Source of the DNA: Elioraea sp.
GTDB taxonomy: Bacteria; Pseudomonadota; Alphaproteobacteria; Acetobacterales; Acetobacteraceae
Length of the DNA stretch: 64,000 nt
NCBI RefSeq assembly: GCF_022842375.1
Contig: NZ_JALHPR010000002.1
Span: forward strand, 1 to 64,000
Reading direction: 5' to 3'
Made by a program: the position numbers and the translations under genes. Positions 1 through 8,497 of this stretch are shown here, piece after piece. The stretch's first letter is position 1, and each line of letters opens with the position of its first letter. The notes beneath the pieces are model-generated. The model saw only the letters and a list, made by a program, of their open reading frames with translations. It was not told the origin of the DNA and did not search any database.

Positions 1-104
1 GCATCGGTGAACGCCACGGTGCGGCCGGCAGCATCGGTGTGCCGGCCTGACCGGAACACCTCGATGGGTGCCGTGGTGGGATCGGTGTTGCGGTTCGTCG
101 TCAT
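1..104 (-). CDS. Mu gpI-like phage protease/scaffold, 5' end only
   Basis: A minus-strand reading frame opens with ATG at 104 and runs off base 1. The first residues read MTTNRNTDPTTAPIEVFRSG, then RHTDAAGRTVAFTD. The PIEVFRSGRHTD..GR.V.F pattern is typical of the N-terminus of Mu gpI-type proteases, which cleave scaffold and portal-associated proteins during head assembly. Only about 34 codons are present. A GTG three codons upstream, 10 bases after a GGGAG, is an alternative start. Position downstream of gp30/F fits the Mu order. Confidence 0.65.
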   Translation of the reverse strand, partial: MTTNRNTDPTTAPIEVFRSGRHTDAAGRTVAFTD

Positions 105-213
105 CGGGGGCACCGTAGGGGTGCTCCCGCGGGCAACTCAGGCTGACGTCTTTCAGCCTGCTACGTGTGCTCGCAGATGCCTGCGTTCCTCGCTAAGTCG
201 CTCAGTTCGAACG

Positions 214-1047
214 CTACTTGCGAGGCGGCTTCTTTGGTTTGTCGAGCTTCGTCAGGTCACGACGGACCTGCTTCAGCTCCTTCTGCACGTCCTTGATGTC
301 ATAGGTGATTGGCAGGTCCTCCGGCCTAGTGCTGCTGATGTCGAGGATTGCCTGCCGAACACGGCGGCCTACACCTTCAGCCGCGCGCTCGAGTGGTCGT
401 TGTCCCTTGATGCCTTCCTGCCTGATCTTCTCGTCAGTTTGCGTGATGCGAAACAGGTTCGCGGCGAGCTCCGTCTTGCCCATAAAGTCCAACAGCGACC
501 GTCCCTCGGGCAGCGTTCGCCGCTTGCGAAGCTCGCTGATGTTCATGTTGTAGAGGCCCCGATATCCGGCGTTCTGAAAGAGCTGGTAGCTCTCTACGCC
601 ATGTTGATGCGCCGTGTGCGAGAGTGCGCGCTCGCGCTCGCTAACCTCGCCTCGGATCGCGAGCCGTTCGACGCTGTCTGCTTCAACCGCTGCGAGGCGC
701 CAAGCTTCTGCGAGCACCGCGAACCACGTTTGCGCTTGCGCTACCGCCTTCTTGCTCGGATCCGCATTCATCACAGTGAGGTAGCAAGCGAAGCGAGACA
801 GCCGCCAATCCTTCGTTCCGTCCTCGCCGATCACTGTGTCGAAGTTCTCGACGACAGGCACATCGAGACGAAGCAGCGCCTGCGAAGCACGTTCAATTGC
901 TTTCTTCAGGCTGTGAGCACCAGGTAGCCCCAGAGCTTGTGCCAAGTCAGACGCAAGCCAATAGCGGAACCCGTTCTCTCGCGCGAACGCTTCAAAGTTT
1001 GGACGTGTGTTGTCGAAGTGAAAGAGGTCAGGAAGCTCGTCAGCCAT
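214..1047 (-). CDS. BRO-N/DinD-like protein (phage accessory gene)
   Basis: The protein is 277 residues. Its first 115 residues (FEAFARENGFRYWLASDLAQ, an AIERA segment, then WRLSRFACYLTVMNADPSKK) match the BRO/DinD N-terminal fold, found in phage antirepressors and in the SOS-induced DinD protein. The C-terminal half is helical and basic, ending in a lysine-rich tail. The start is ATG at 1047 with a GGAGA ribosome site; the frame is open further upstream but that part is antisense to gene F. It sits between head gene F and protease gene I, where Mu has gene G, so it looks like an inserted or replaced gene. A regulatory or anti-host role is inferred only. Confidence 0.7.
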   Translation of the reverse strand: MADELPDLFHFDNTRPNFEAFARENGFRYWLASDLAQALGLPGAHSLKKAIERASQALLRLDVPVVENFDTVIGEDGTKDWRLSRFACYLTVMNADPSKKAVAQAQTWFAVLAEAWRLAAVEADSVERLAIRGEVSERERALSHTAHQHGVESYQLFQNAGYRGLYNMNISELRKRRTLPEGRSLLDFMGKTELAANLFRITQTDEKIRQEGIKGQRPLERAAEGVGRRVRQAILDISSTRPEDLPITYDIKDVQKELKQVRRDLTKLDKPKKPPRK

Positions 1048-1376
1048 GGCACTTTCTCCAGTTTTGCGCAGCCTAGCACCCCGGCGAGGCCAGGCCACCC
1101 GTGGGTGCAGCCGACGGTGACGAAAAACATCGACGCTAATACCCGGTCTGAAAGCCGCTGAAGGGGGTCTAGGCCCTGGGTGGTAGCTCGGGGCCAGAAA
1201 CCGCCACAGGCCACTGTATGGGCTTCCTACGGCCTCGCCGCCTGCGAGCGTGCATGATGGGGCAGCATCGAGTATCGTTCGCAGGTGGCCGGCAACGCCG
1301 AGACGGTAGGCGTCGGGCGCTCCCGCAAGGGACTGTCCGAGAGGTAGCGGGGACCGCACTACCCCGGCCACCGCAC
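1048..1376. other. Intergenic stretch between gene F and the BRO/DinD-like gene
   Basis: About 330 bases carry no reading frame I believe in on either strand. It breaks the otherwise overlapping phage operon, so it may hold the BRO-like gene's own promoter or a terminator for gene F. I could not point to a convincing hairpin or promoter. Confidence 0.4.
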
Positions 1377-2768
1377 TCACAGAGACCCGGAGATCACCCG
1401 ATACCGGTTCGTGTCCGTCAGGACGCGCAGCTCGACCAGGCCGGCCGTCACCACACCTGAGCCGTCGACGAGGCGCCGAGTGCCCCGCTCCTGCCGGCGG
1501 CGCGTCAGGCCGCTGCGGACCACGATCTTCCCGAGCCGCGCATCCTCCGGGCGGCCGGGAGTGAACACGAACAGCAGCTCGCCTCCCTCCAGGTCGAGCA
1601 GAACCGCGTCGGGCTGGTCGATCAGATCCGGCAGCCGGAGGACCATCGCCTGCGAGATGGCCTGGCCACGCTCGGCCTTGGTCGACCTCACGAGGTGGAT
1701 CAGCTCCTCGTCCCGGATCCAGATCGCTGCCGTCGCCGGCGGCCGCCCGGCGGCTGTGACCGCAGCGATCTCGGGCTGCTTCAGCGCGGCCAGCACCCGA
1801 AGCTCGCCGCGCGCCTGGCCGCGCTGGAGCGTGGCGGCCGCCCACAACATGAAGTCAGCCGCAGCGGCCGCACGAACATCAGCGCCCCACCTGGCGGCAG
1901 AGGCCGCGCCGAGATCTGCATCGACCTGCAGCAGCGCGTCGTGCAGGCGCCGCGCTGCATCGCGCGCCCTGGAGCCGATGGCTGCCGCATCTGCCAGCGA
2001 GGTTGCAGCCAGGCCCGCCGGCGGCGTGATGTCCTGAGGTGTGAGCGGCGCTGACCAGCCCGGCAGTGGCCCACCACCACGCGCTGCTCGTTCGGCCTTG
2101 CCGACGTTGTGTGCCCAGCCCTCATCGATCCCAGGCGGCAGCTCTACGATCCTGTTGCCGTCGCGGCCGCGGATCGACCGCGGCGCCGTCCCGCTCGGTG
2201 GAGCGGGATCGGTGATGGTGAAGCCGAACCGCGTGAGGTCACGCTGCGAGAGGCTCTGCACCGTGCAGCGGCAGCCCCAGCCGTTCGGTGGGAAGTGCGT
2301 ATCCCAGAAGGGGTGATCGACCGGCAGCACCGTGCCGTGCCAGGCGCGATGCTGCGGCCGCGTGCGGTTGTCGAGCACTGCGACATAGCGGACGTAGGGC
2401 CGCGCGCTCTTCAGCCGTTCGATCTGCGCCCACTTGCCCGCCGCATAGGCCGTGCGGAGGTTCGTCTCGAAGATCACGCGCGACCTCCAACCGAACTTGC
2501 CGCGCAGCTCCAGGCCAGTGCGCGCCATGATGTCGCGCAGCTCGCGGCGGAAATCGTCAAGCGTCGTGCCGTTGGTGATCGCGCCGTCGATCGCCGAGCG
2601 GATTGCCTGCAGCGCCTCCATATTCCGCACGCCGGCGACGGCGAAGGATGTCGTGTAGGCCTCGGCCGAGAGGTCACGCCAGCCATCGGTGCCGATGTTC
2701 AGCTTGTCGCGGAAGAACCTGATCGCCTCATCGAACGGTACCGCGCCTGGCTGTGGAGCGATCGCCAT
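1377..2768 (-). CDS. Phage head morphogenesis protein (Mu gp30/F-like)
   Basis: The 463-residue protein carries the Mu F head-morphogenesis domain: an N-terminal helical segment with ITNGTTLDDFRRELRDIM, then WRSRVIFETNLRTAYAAGKW and the conserved TRPQHRAWHGTVLPVDHPFW followed by NGWGCRCTVQ around residues 160-200. This family is a minor head component used in early procapsid assembly. The long C-terminal part (from about residue 230) is less conserved and includes an RDEELIHLVRSTKAERGQA segment. It follows the portal gene by only three bases, so the two are co-translated. Confidence 0.9.
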   Translation of the reverse strand: MAIAPQPGAVPFDEAIRFFRDKLNIGTDGWRDLSAEAYTTSFAVAGVRNMEALQAIRSAIDGAITNGTTLDDFRRELRDIMARTGLELRGKFGWRSRVIFETNLRTAYAAGKWAQIERLKSARPYVRYVAVLDNRTRPQHRAWHGTVLPVDHPFWDTHFPPNGWGCRCTVQSLSQRDLTRFGFTITDPAPPSGTAPRSIRGRDGNRIVELPPGIDEGWAHNVGKAERAARGGGPLPGWSAPLTPQDITPPAGLAATSLADAAAIGSRARDAARRLHDALLQVDADLGAASAARWGADVRAAAAADFMLWAAATLQRGQARGELRVLAALKQPEIAAVTAAGRPPATAAIWIRDEELIHLVRSTKAERGQAISQAMVLRLPDLIDQPDAVLLDLEGGELLFVFTPGRPEDARLGKIVVRSGLTRRRQERGTRRLVDGSGVVTAGLVELRVLTDTNRYRVISGSL

Positions 2769-2771
2769 GCA

Positions 2772-4301
2772 TCACACCTGGTCAGCGATATCGGATCGAC
2801 CGGATAGGCCAGCCACGAGCAGGGCCTGTGCCATCAGCTGCGCCAGGCGATCGTCGGAGATCTCCGGCACGAGCGCGACCAGGCCATCAGCGACGTCCTG
2901 CAGCGTGGTGGCCCGCGCGACGAGCGCGTCGATCGCAGCCATCAGAGGATCCGACCCGGTGCTGAGCATCGTGCCGAGCTGGTCGGTCAGATCGTCAGCG
3001 GTATCGCGATCGGCCCCTTCGGCCGGCAGCGTCGATCGCTGGCGGGCAGCACGGCCCGCCTCGGCGAAGAGGCGCGCCAGGTCATTGTCCTGGCCAGGCG
3101 CCGGCGGCGCGGCTTCAACCCGCGGCTCCCAGCCCTCACCATAGGTCTCGGTCACATAGTCGAGCGTTGGCCTGAACCCGAGCGCATAGACCTTGGTGTC
3201 GCGCTCTGCCTGCGCAGCCAGGTCCTTCGGCTCCGACACGTCCCACCACAGGCGCGGCATCGGCGCGCCTGGCATGTTCACGTCGACGATCCAGCGCACC
3301 AGGCTGTCATTCAGCGTCTGCGACAACAGGTCCGCGTCGGCCTTCGTGATCTCAAGCCGAACCTCGTTCTGCACATCGCCGAGCGCTCGGGATCCACCGG
3401 TGCCGTTGCTCGTGGTCAGCGTCTCGCCGAGCACGACCTTGCTGATGGCCTCGTCCATATAGCGGGCGAGCTTCTCGTAGCTGTCGAAGGAGCCGCTGCG
3501 CTTCGCCTCGATCAGCTCGATCACCATGCCTTCGGGCACGGTCACGCCCGCATCGGTGGCGATCGCCTGCAGCGCCTCGAGGAGCTTCTGTTGTTCGCTC
3601 TCAGGCGTGCCGGAGGGATACTTGCCGAGAGCGGTGGGCTGGCCGAACTTCTCCAGCCCACCGAGCCAGAAAGCGACGCCCTGCCGCTTGAAGAACACCG
3701 GCCAGAACAGGCTGTGGCCGAGGCCGAGGCCCCAGGGGTTATCGTAGCGTCCGCCGAAGCGGTGAACGATCATCTTCCGTGCTGGCAGCCTGATGCCATC
3801 GAGCGGCGAGCTGCGCGTCAGCATGCGCAGTGAGGGCTGGAGCACGCCTGCGGCGTCGACCTCAGCGACGAAGGTGAAGCGGCGCGGGTCTCGGTGCTTC
3901 AGCGCCGCCGGCAGGATGCCCTGCGACGTTGCTGCCCAGATCACCTCGACGATCGAGACGCCCTTCATCACAGCGTCAAGCAGGTCATGCACCAGGCGCT
4001 CGAGGCCACGGTTGCCGAAGGCACGCGAGACCAGCTCGGCCGCGGCCGCGGCTCGGGCATCATCATCCGCACCAGGCTCGACTTCCCAGCGACGCCCGAT
4101 CAGCGCGAGGCGCCGCTTCTGCAGCACGGTCGCGACCTGGTCATCACGCTCCAGCTCGTCGTAGAGCCAGAGCCCCTTGCCCGCACCACGGCTGGTGAGT
4201 GTCGCGTCCTCATGGGCGATGCGATTGCCGAACAGCATGCGGTTTGGATCTGTCGCGATCGTCGCGATCTCGTTCCGCAGTTCGGTGGGAAGGCGCGCCA
4301 T
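2772..4301 (-). CDS. Phage portal protein, DUF935 (Mu gp29-like)
   Basis: The 509-residue protein matches the DUF935/Mu gp29 portal family: an IGRRWEVEPG segment near residue 67, WAATSQGILPAAL, the KMIVHRFGGRYDNPWGLGLG stretch, and SNGTGGSRALGDVQNEVRLE near residue 300. Portal proteins form the dodecameric ring at one head vertex through which DNA is packaged. Length is normal for the family. It lies two bases downstream of the terminase stop and three bases upstream of gene F, as in Mu. Confidence 0.93.
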   Translation of the reverse strand: MARLPTELRNEIATIATDPNRMLFGNRIAHEDATLTSRGAGKGLWLYDELERDDQVATVLQKRRLALIGRRWEVEPGADDDARAAAAAELVSRAFGNRGLERLVHDLLDAVMKGVSIVEVIWAATSQGILPAALKHRDPRRFTFVAEVDAAGVLQPSLRMLTRSSPLDGIRLPARKMIVHRFGGRYDNPWGLGLGHSLFWPVFFKRQGVAFWLGGLEKFGQPTALGKYPSGTPESEQQKLLEALQAIATDAGVTVPEGMVIELIEAKRSGSFDSYEKLARYMDEAISKVVLGETLTTSNGTGGSRALGDVQNEVRLEITKADADLLSQTLNDSLVRWIVDVNMPGAPMPRLWWDVSEPKDLAAQAERDTKVYALGFRPTLDYVTETYGEGWEPRVEAAPPAPGQDNDLARLFAEAGRAARQRSTLPAEGADRDTADDLTDQLGTMLSTGSDPLMAAIDALVARATTLQDVADGLVALVPEISDDRLAQLMAQALLVAGLSGRSDIADQV

Positions 4302-4303
4302 CG

Positions 4304-5803
4304 TCAGCCTCCGATGAAGTCCTGCAGCCCACTGGCCATGCGCTGCTTGCCTGTCGTCTGATGCTCCATCGGCACGACGTCGCTTCGCGATGCCGCGTAG
4401 GCCAGCGCCAAGGCAATCGCGCTGTCACCGTGCCGCGTCTTGCCCTTGGCGCCAGTCCGAAGGTCAGGGACACGCGCGATGCCGCGCACGAGGCGGACCA
4501 GGCGAAGATCGTCGACGATCTCACGATCCCGCGGCACCACGACCAGATCGTCCTCGAACGCTGCCTTCAGCGGCGGCATGTGCTCGCGGTACCAAGCCTC
4601 GGAGAAGGTCACCATCTCGATGCGGGCGGGGCCGAACGTCTTCATGGTGTTCTCGGCCGTGGTGAACCCCTGGCCGCCGGCATCCATCTTCCCGCTGCGG
4701 AAGCGCGGCAGACGCTCAATCACGTACCTGAGGATCCACTCCTGCTCCTCAGAGGGCACGTTGCGCAGCTCGATCACGAAGGGCGTGCGTCGCTTCAGGT
4801 TCGTCTCGATCGCGAGGGGCCAGAGCACCGAGAGGTCGTGGTAGCGGCCGAAGTCCCAGCCCAAGCAATGGGGCGTGCCCGCGTCGAGCTTCTCTAGCTC
4901 AGGCAGCAGACGCGCGATGCACCAGGCCAGCACCTCGATCCGCCGCTGCGTCTCGGGCAGCAGCACGAAGTCCTTCGCGCACTCCCAGCGCAGCACCGGG
5001 ATGTCGGAGGCCGAGCGCGCCTCGATGAGCGCTGCCGAGAGCCAGGTGCCGCTGCCAGACGAAGGAATGCAGAACAGCTCCTCGTCAGCGGCGGAGCCGT
5101 AGAAGGCGATGATGCTATCTCGCCACGCCTGCTCGCCCTCCGCCGTCCAGCTCTCGCCCTTCACCATGCAGATGCGCTGGTACAGGCCGTCGGCCAACGC
5201 GTCGTCGAAGGTGCAGCGGAGAAGGTGGTACGGCTTGCGGCCCGCGCGGATATCGTTGACGAGCACGTTGAACGGGTTCGCGTCACCATCGTGCGTCGAG
5301 ATGATGAGGACGCGGCCGCCCCAGATCAGCAGCGCGAACGCCGCCTTGAGCAGCTCGTCGAGATCGTCATGGAACGCCGCCTCGTCGATGATCACCAGGC
5401 CCTGCATGCCGCGCAACGCCCGCGGCACGGACGGCAGCGCCACCACCTTGTGGCCGGAGGCGAACTCGATCCGGAACGCCTTGATCTCGCGCTCAGGGCT
5501 CTCAGGATCGGTGAACAGGAACTCAGCGACTTCGACAGCGGCCGGCGACAGCTGGCGCGCCCAGTCCGCGACGTAGTCGATGAACTCGCGGGCCATCTCC
5601 AGGTTGTAGCCCATGTAGAGCACATCCTGGCCGCCTGCAGATCGCGTCGCACCGGCAGTCAGCGCTGCGATGGCACCCGCAGCCCACGAGTAGCCTGTGC
5701 GCCGGCTCTTCTCGACGACGGTGACGGCATGCGCCGACACCGCCGCCATCAGCTCCTGCTGGTAGCGGAGGAAGACGGGCGGAAGCGCGCCCTGCTGCAA
5801 CAC
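4304..5803 (-). CDS. Phage terminase large subunit (Mu gp28-like)
   Basis: The 499-residue protein is the packaging motor. The N-terminal ATPase half shows a degenerate Walker A (EKSRRTGYSW, about residues 31-40) and a Walker B (GLVIIDEAAF) followed by DDLDELLKAAF. The C-terminal half has the nuclease-type GWDFGRYHDLSVLW motif, with the first acidic residue of the RNase H-like fold. Translation starts at GTG (5803), three bases after the stop of the Acb2-like gene. Downstream are portal and gene F. Confidence 0.93.
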   Translation of the reverse strand: MLQQGALPPVFLRYQQELMAAVSAHAVTVVEKSRRTGYSWAAGAIAALTAGATRSAGGQDVLYMGYNLEMAREFIDYVADWARQLSPAAVEVAEFLFTDPESPEREIKAFRIEFASGHKVVALPSVPRALRGMQGLVIIDEAAFHDDLDELLKAAFALLIWGGRVLIISTHDGDANPFNVLVNDIRAGRKPYHLLRCTFDDALADGLYQRICMVKGESWTAEGEQAWRDSIIAFYGSAADEELFCIPSSGSGTWLSAALIEARSASDIPVLRWECAKDFVLLPETQRRIEVLAWCIARLLPELEKLDAGTPHCLGWDFGRYHDLSVLWPLAIETNLKRRTPFVIELRNVPSEEQEWILRYVIERLPRFRSGKMDAGGQGFTTAENTMKTFGPARIEMVTFSEAWYREHMPPLKAAFEDDLVVVPRDREIVDDLRLVRLVRGIARVPDLRTGAKGKTRHGDSAIALALAYAASRSDVVPMEHQTTGKQRMASGLQDFIGG

Positions 5804-5806
5804 GGG

Positions 5807-6214
5807 TCAGAACGTCTCCGGCTTCGCGATCGAGCGCACAAGGCACATGAAGCCCTTCTGAAGATCGGTGCGCGCCTCCGCCAACCAGCGAGGGTCAGGT
5901 GACAGGAGGACAGCCGAGCTGCCCTCCTCAAGCGGCACGCAGAAGTTCTTCACACGCTCAACGAGCTCGCGCGTCGCCTCGGCGTGCGCCTTGATCTCGT
6001 TGATCAGCGCGACCTCCTCCGCAGCGAAGGAGCGGTAGCCGGTGATCTGCGGTGGTTCGTGCGATACGCCAGGGTCAGTCGCGAAGTCGCGCAGCAGCTG
6101 GGCGATGGCCACACGAGGCTGACTGCCCTCTCCGAGTTCCAAGTCCGCCGGCAGCTCCAGGAAGTCAGCCCACTCCGCGGCCTTCCGAAGTCGGTCGTTC
6201 TGGTTCACGCGCAC
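5807..6214 (-). CDS. Acb2/Tad1-like cyclic-nucleotide sponge (anti-CBASS / anti-Thoeris candidate)
   Basis: The 135-residue protein has two parts. Residues 1-55 are a family-specific extension. Residues 59-135 form the hairpin domain of phage Acb2: GYRSFAAEEVALINEIKAHA, a variable loop, then DPRWLAEARTDLQKGFMCLV and RSIAKPE. Acb2 proteins assemble into hexamers that trap cyclic di- and trinucleotides made by CBASS and related defences. The Tyr60/Lys75 pair has the same 15-residue spacing as Tyr11/Lys26, which I recall as the cGAMP-binding residues of Acb2. Its stop is three bases before the terminase start and its start overlaps the upstream small gene, so it is expressed with the packaging operon. 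Binding activity is inferred from the family. Confidence 0.82.
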   Translation of the reverse strand: MRVNQNDRLRKAAEWADFLELPADLELGEGSQPRVAIAQLLRDFATDPGVSHEPPQITGYRSFAAEEVALINEIKAHAEATRELVERVKNFCVPLEEGSSAVLLSPDPRWLAEARTDLQKGFMCLVRSIAKPETF

Positions 6215-6390
6215 AGATCCTTTTCGGTGGTGATGACATGCCGATGCAGGTCACGCATGTCGTAGAAGGCGAGGAAGTCTGAGAGCCGGCGCTGGCGAAC
6301 GCCGTCGATCGACTGGCGCATCCAGGTGCCGAGGACCTGGCTGAACTGCGCGGCATCGCTCCCGGAAGCCTGGACCGCCGCTTCATCCAT
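6205..6390 (-). CDS. Small phage protein, 61 residues, unknown
   Basis: I do not recognise this protein. It reads MDEAAVQASGSDAAQFSQVL, then a segment with DFLAFYDMRDLHRHV. It overlaps the gene on each side (10 bases with the Acb2-like gene, 8 bases with the upstream small gene) in an unbroken coupled chain, which supports it being translated. No signal peptide or membrane segment is visible. Confidence 0.55.
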   Translation of the reverse strand: MDEAAVQASGSDAAQFSQVLGTWMRQSIDGVRQRRLSDFLAFYDMRDLHRHVITTEKDLCA

Positions 6391-6583
6391 GACCGACGAC
6401 GTCCGGACCGTGGCTCAGGCGCCGTGCCGTTTGCGCGGCCGCGACCAGCGCCTGTGCCATGTCGAGAGCCTGGTCTGCAGACATCAGAGCCGAAACCGGC
6501 TGTCCGGCCTGTGGCGTGATCAGCACCTTCACGCCTTCTCGAGAGACCAACACGCTCAAGCCGCCGACCTGATCGCCACTCAC
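6383..6583 (-). CDS. Small phage protein, 66 residues, unknown
   Basis: This short protein, beginning MSGDQVGGLSVLVSREGVKV, is not assigned to a family. A beta-rich start followed by a helix with the SADQALDMAQALVAAAQTAR pattern resembles small phage proteins that sit between gp27 and the terminase in other Mu-like phages. It overlaps the DUF3486 gene by four bases at its start. Confidence 0.55.
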   Translation of the reverse strand: MSGDQVGGLSVLVSREGVKVLITPQAGQPVSALMSADQALDMAQALVAAAQTARRLSHGPDVVGHG

Positions 6584-7113
6584 GCCGCGACCCCGAAGAT
6601 GCGCGCCTTGATCGTGTCGACCGTGTCGGCCGAGAGGCCCTTCTCGCGCCCCAGGGCTTCGACTGCCTCAACCGCCGCATCAGCACGCTGCTTCGTCTCA
6701 GCGCGCAGCCGCGCCTCGATCTGCGCCTTCACCTGGTCGACGCCGACGAGATCCTTCACCGCGCGGGCGAGGTAGTGGATGTCCTTCGGATCGGCGGATG
6801 TCTTGTCGGCCATGCTGGTGAAAGCGAGCGTCTTCAGCATCTCGGCCAGCAGCCTGCCGACGTCGCCATCAGGATCCGCTTGGAACTGCGACACCCAGCG
6901 GCCCGCGACCTCCTGCGCCTCGCGGTAACGCGCCAGGCTGTCCTCGAAGTCCTTGCGATATCGGCCCACCGCACTACGGCTTGCCGTACCGCCGTGAGCC
7001 GCGATCAGCGCGACGAGCTCGTCGATCGTCGCACGGCCTTCCCTGATCGCCGCGTCGACCGCCTCGCGAATGCGGGGGTCGAGCTTCGCGACTGTGCTGC
7101 GGCTCCGGGGCAT
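6580..7113 (-). CDS. DUF3486 family phage protein (Mu gp27-like)
   Basis: The 177-residue protein matches Mu gp27/DUF3486: MPRSRSTVAKLDPRIREAVD, then ATIDELVALIAAHG and SRSAVGRYRKDFEDSLARYR, followed by a long helical region ending with KGLSADTVDTIKARIFGV. Gp27 lies before the large terminase in Mu-like phages and its N-terminus looks like a DNA-binding helix-turn-helix, so a small-terminase-like role is often assumed. A short paralogue of its N-terminal half occurs at 18622-18900. Confidence 0.9.
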   Translation of the reverse strand: MPRSRSTVAKLDPRIREAVDAAIREGRATIDELVALIAAHGGTASRSAVGRYRKDFEDSLARYREAQEVAGRWVSQFQADPDGDVGRLLAEMLKTLAFTSMADKTSADPKDIHYLARAVKDLVGVDQVKAQIEARLRAETKQRADAAVEAVEALGREKGLSADTVDTIKARIFGVAA

Positions 7114-7117
7114 CAGG

Positions 7118-7417
7118 TCAGGTTCCCGGCCTGCGGCGCTTCACGCCCGGCACGGTGGCTCGTCCGAGGGCCACATCGCCGCCGCGCTCCGTCAGCGTCG
7201 CGACCACGAGGCCTGCCGTGTCTCGCGTCGTCACAAGCCCCTGCTCGGCGAGCCAGGCGAGGTCAACGCGCACCTGGTCGGACGATGCCATGTGGCCAAA
7301 GCCGTCGAGCGCGCTCTGAAGCAGTGCCTCGTTGGCCGTCGCACCTGGCGCTCCCTCGATCAGGATCAGCAGCGACAGGCGACGATCGGCGGCGACGGCT
7401 TCGGTGTAGCTGCTCAC
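7118..7417 (-). CDS. Mu gp26-like small phage protein with winged-helix pattern
   Basis: The 99-residue protein (MSSYTEAVAADRRLSLLILI, then GATANEALLQSALDGFGH, SSDQVRVDLAWLAEQGLVTT and a C-terminal VATLTERGGDVALGR) resembles the phage proteins found directly before DUF3486 in Mu-like phages. The pattern is that of an ArsR-type winged helix. It overlaps the DUF2730 gene by four bases. Its precise function is unknown. Confidence 0.8.
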   Translation of the reverse strand: MSSYTEAVAADRRLSLLILIEGAPGATANEALLQSALDGFGHMASSDQVRVDLAWLAEQGLVTTRDTAGLVVATLTERGGDVALGRATVPGVKRRRPGT

Positions 7418-7782
7418 GACCCGCTCCGCTTCATGTACTCGTCGATCAGCTCGACCTTGCGCATGTGCGACGTCAGCAGATCGCGCGTGCCGACAAGCTG
7501 AGCGTTGGCCACCTTAACGTCGCCGCGCAGGGCCTCGATCGACAGGCTGATCGATGTGATCTGATCGGCCGTGGGCAGCGTGTCCAGGCGGGCTTCTATT
7601 GCCACTACGCGCTGGTCCACGTGCCGAACCTGGTCAGCAACCGCGCTGACCTGCTGCACGCTCGCGCGCCCCTCAAGCATCTTCTGCACCTGCGTACGGA
7701 AGGCCCAGCCAGCGACGGCGATGAAGAGGCTAACGGCCAAGGCGAAGAGGCCCTGGAACTTCTGGAGGATCTCGAACATCAC
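7414..7782 (-). CDS. DUF2730 family membrane protein (Mu gp25-like)
   Basis: The 122-residue protein has one N-terminal membrane helix (GLFALAVSLFIAVAGWAF, residues 11-28) followed by a coiled-coil-like region with QQVSAVADQVRHVDQRVVAI and ending DEYMKRSGS. This is the DUF2730/Mu gp25 layout. The gp25-gp26-gp27 order of Mu is preserved. Function is unproven; a role near lysis or the membrane has been supposed from position. Confidence 0.85.
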   Translation of the reverse strand: MMFEILQKFQGLFALAVSLFIAVAGWAFRTQVQKMLEGRASVQQVSAVADQVRHVDQRVVAIEARLDTLPTADQITSISLSIEALRGDVKVANAQLVGTRDLLTSHMRKVELIDEYMKRSGS

Positions 7783-8108
7783 CGGCGCACCGTGAGCGGC
7801 TTGCCGGCATCGGTCGCGAGTTCATCCATGCGCGCTGCGGCCACAAGCATCTCGCGATGTGCCTCCTGCACCCTGTTCCAAGCCTTGCCGACGCTGTGAT
7901 GCAGACTGACGAGAACGATGCCCCCGGCCAGCACCGCCCCCTCCTGGCCCGCGACATCGGAGACGAGGTCAGCTGCCTTCAGCTGCTGCACGGCCATCGC
8001 AAGCGCATCGAGAGCGCCAGCTCGGGCGGCGCGCGCGTCATTGAAGTCAGAAGCCGCGCGCTGCCACGCGGCTTCCGCCGTCATGGCAGCGCTGTCTGTC
8101 GCCGGCAC
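7779..8108 (-). CDS. Small phage membrane-associated protein, unknown
   Basis: The 109-residue protein is helical with one hydrophobic glycine-rich segment (GAVLAGGIVLVSLHHSV, about residues 57-73) flanked by charged helices. It overlaps the DUF2730 gene by four bases. The position corresponds to the Mu lysis-region cassette, so a holin or spanin-like role is possible, but nothing in the sequence proves this. A start at the internal ATG eight codons in is equally possible. Confidence 0.6.
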   Translation of the reverse strand: MPATDSAAMTAEAAWQRAASDFNDARAARAGALDALAMAVQQLKAADLVSDVAGQEGAVLAGGIVLVSLHHSVGKAWNRVQEAHREMLVAAARMDELATDAGKPLTVRR

Positions 8109-8111
8109 GGG

Positions 8112-8324
8112 TCAGCCCGCGTCGGGAGGCGTAGTGTTCGCCGGGCTTGTCGGCGAGTTGGGCGTGCCGTCGAGCGGCGCGTCGCCGGTGACCTGTGGAC
8201 CTGGGATGTAGGGCTTGGCGCCGGGCGCCGGCGTGCCCGCGGGACGCTGCTCGGCGCCGGTGCCGATCGAGGCGTCGCCGCCGGACGGCAGATCATCACC
8301 CGAGACGGGCTTGGTGGTGTTCAT
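8112..8324 (-). CDS. Small proline/glycine-rich phage protein
   Basis: This 70-residue protein (MNTTKPVSGDDLPSGGDASI and so on) is rich in Gly, Pro, Thr and Ala and has no hydrophobic core, so it is probably disordered. An AGGAGG ribosome site lies six bases before the ATG. It ends three bases before the next gene's start. I assign no function. Confidence 0.55.
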   Translation of the reverse strand: MNTTKPVSGDDLPSGGDASIGTGAEQRPAGTPAPGAKPYIPGPQVTGDAPLDGTPNSPTSPANTTPPDAG

Positions 8325-8497
8325 GGAGACCTCCTGCGTGGGTGCTTGCGCATCAGCGGTATGGGAGGCACCATGACGACGGACCGACGGACCGATTAGG
8401 CTGAAGCGAGTCAGCCCGTTGTGGCTGCGTCCGGTTCTGGTGTGGAAAGCAACGACACCGCAGCTATGGAACAGCGTCCTATGGTAGGATCGCTGTC

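Noticed and set aside
7-927. A long plus-strand open frame over the BRO/DinD-like gene
   Set aside because: It is the antisense of a clear gene with a ribosome site, has Arg/Leu-rich composition and resembles nothing.
6775-7899. A 374-codon plus-strand frame across the gp25-gp27 genes
   Set aside because: It is the GC-rich antisense shadow of well supported Mu-like genes on the other strand.
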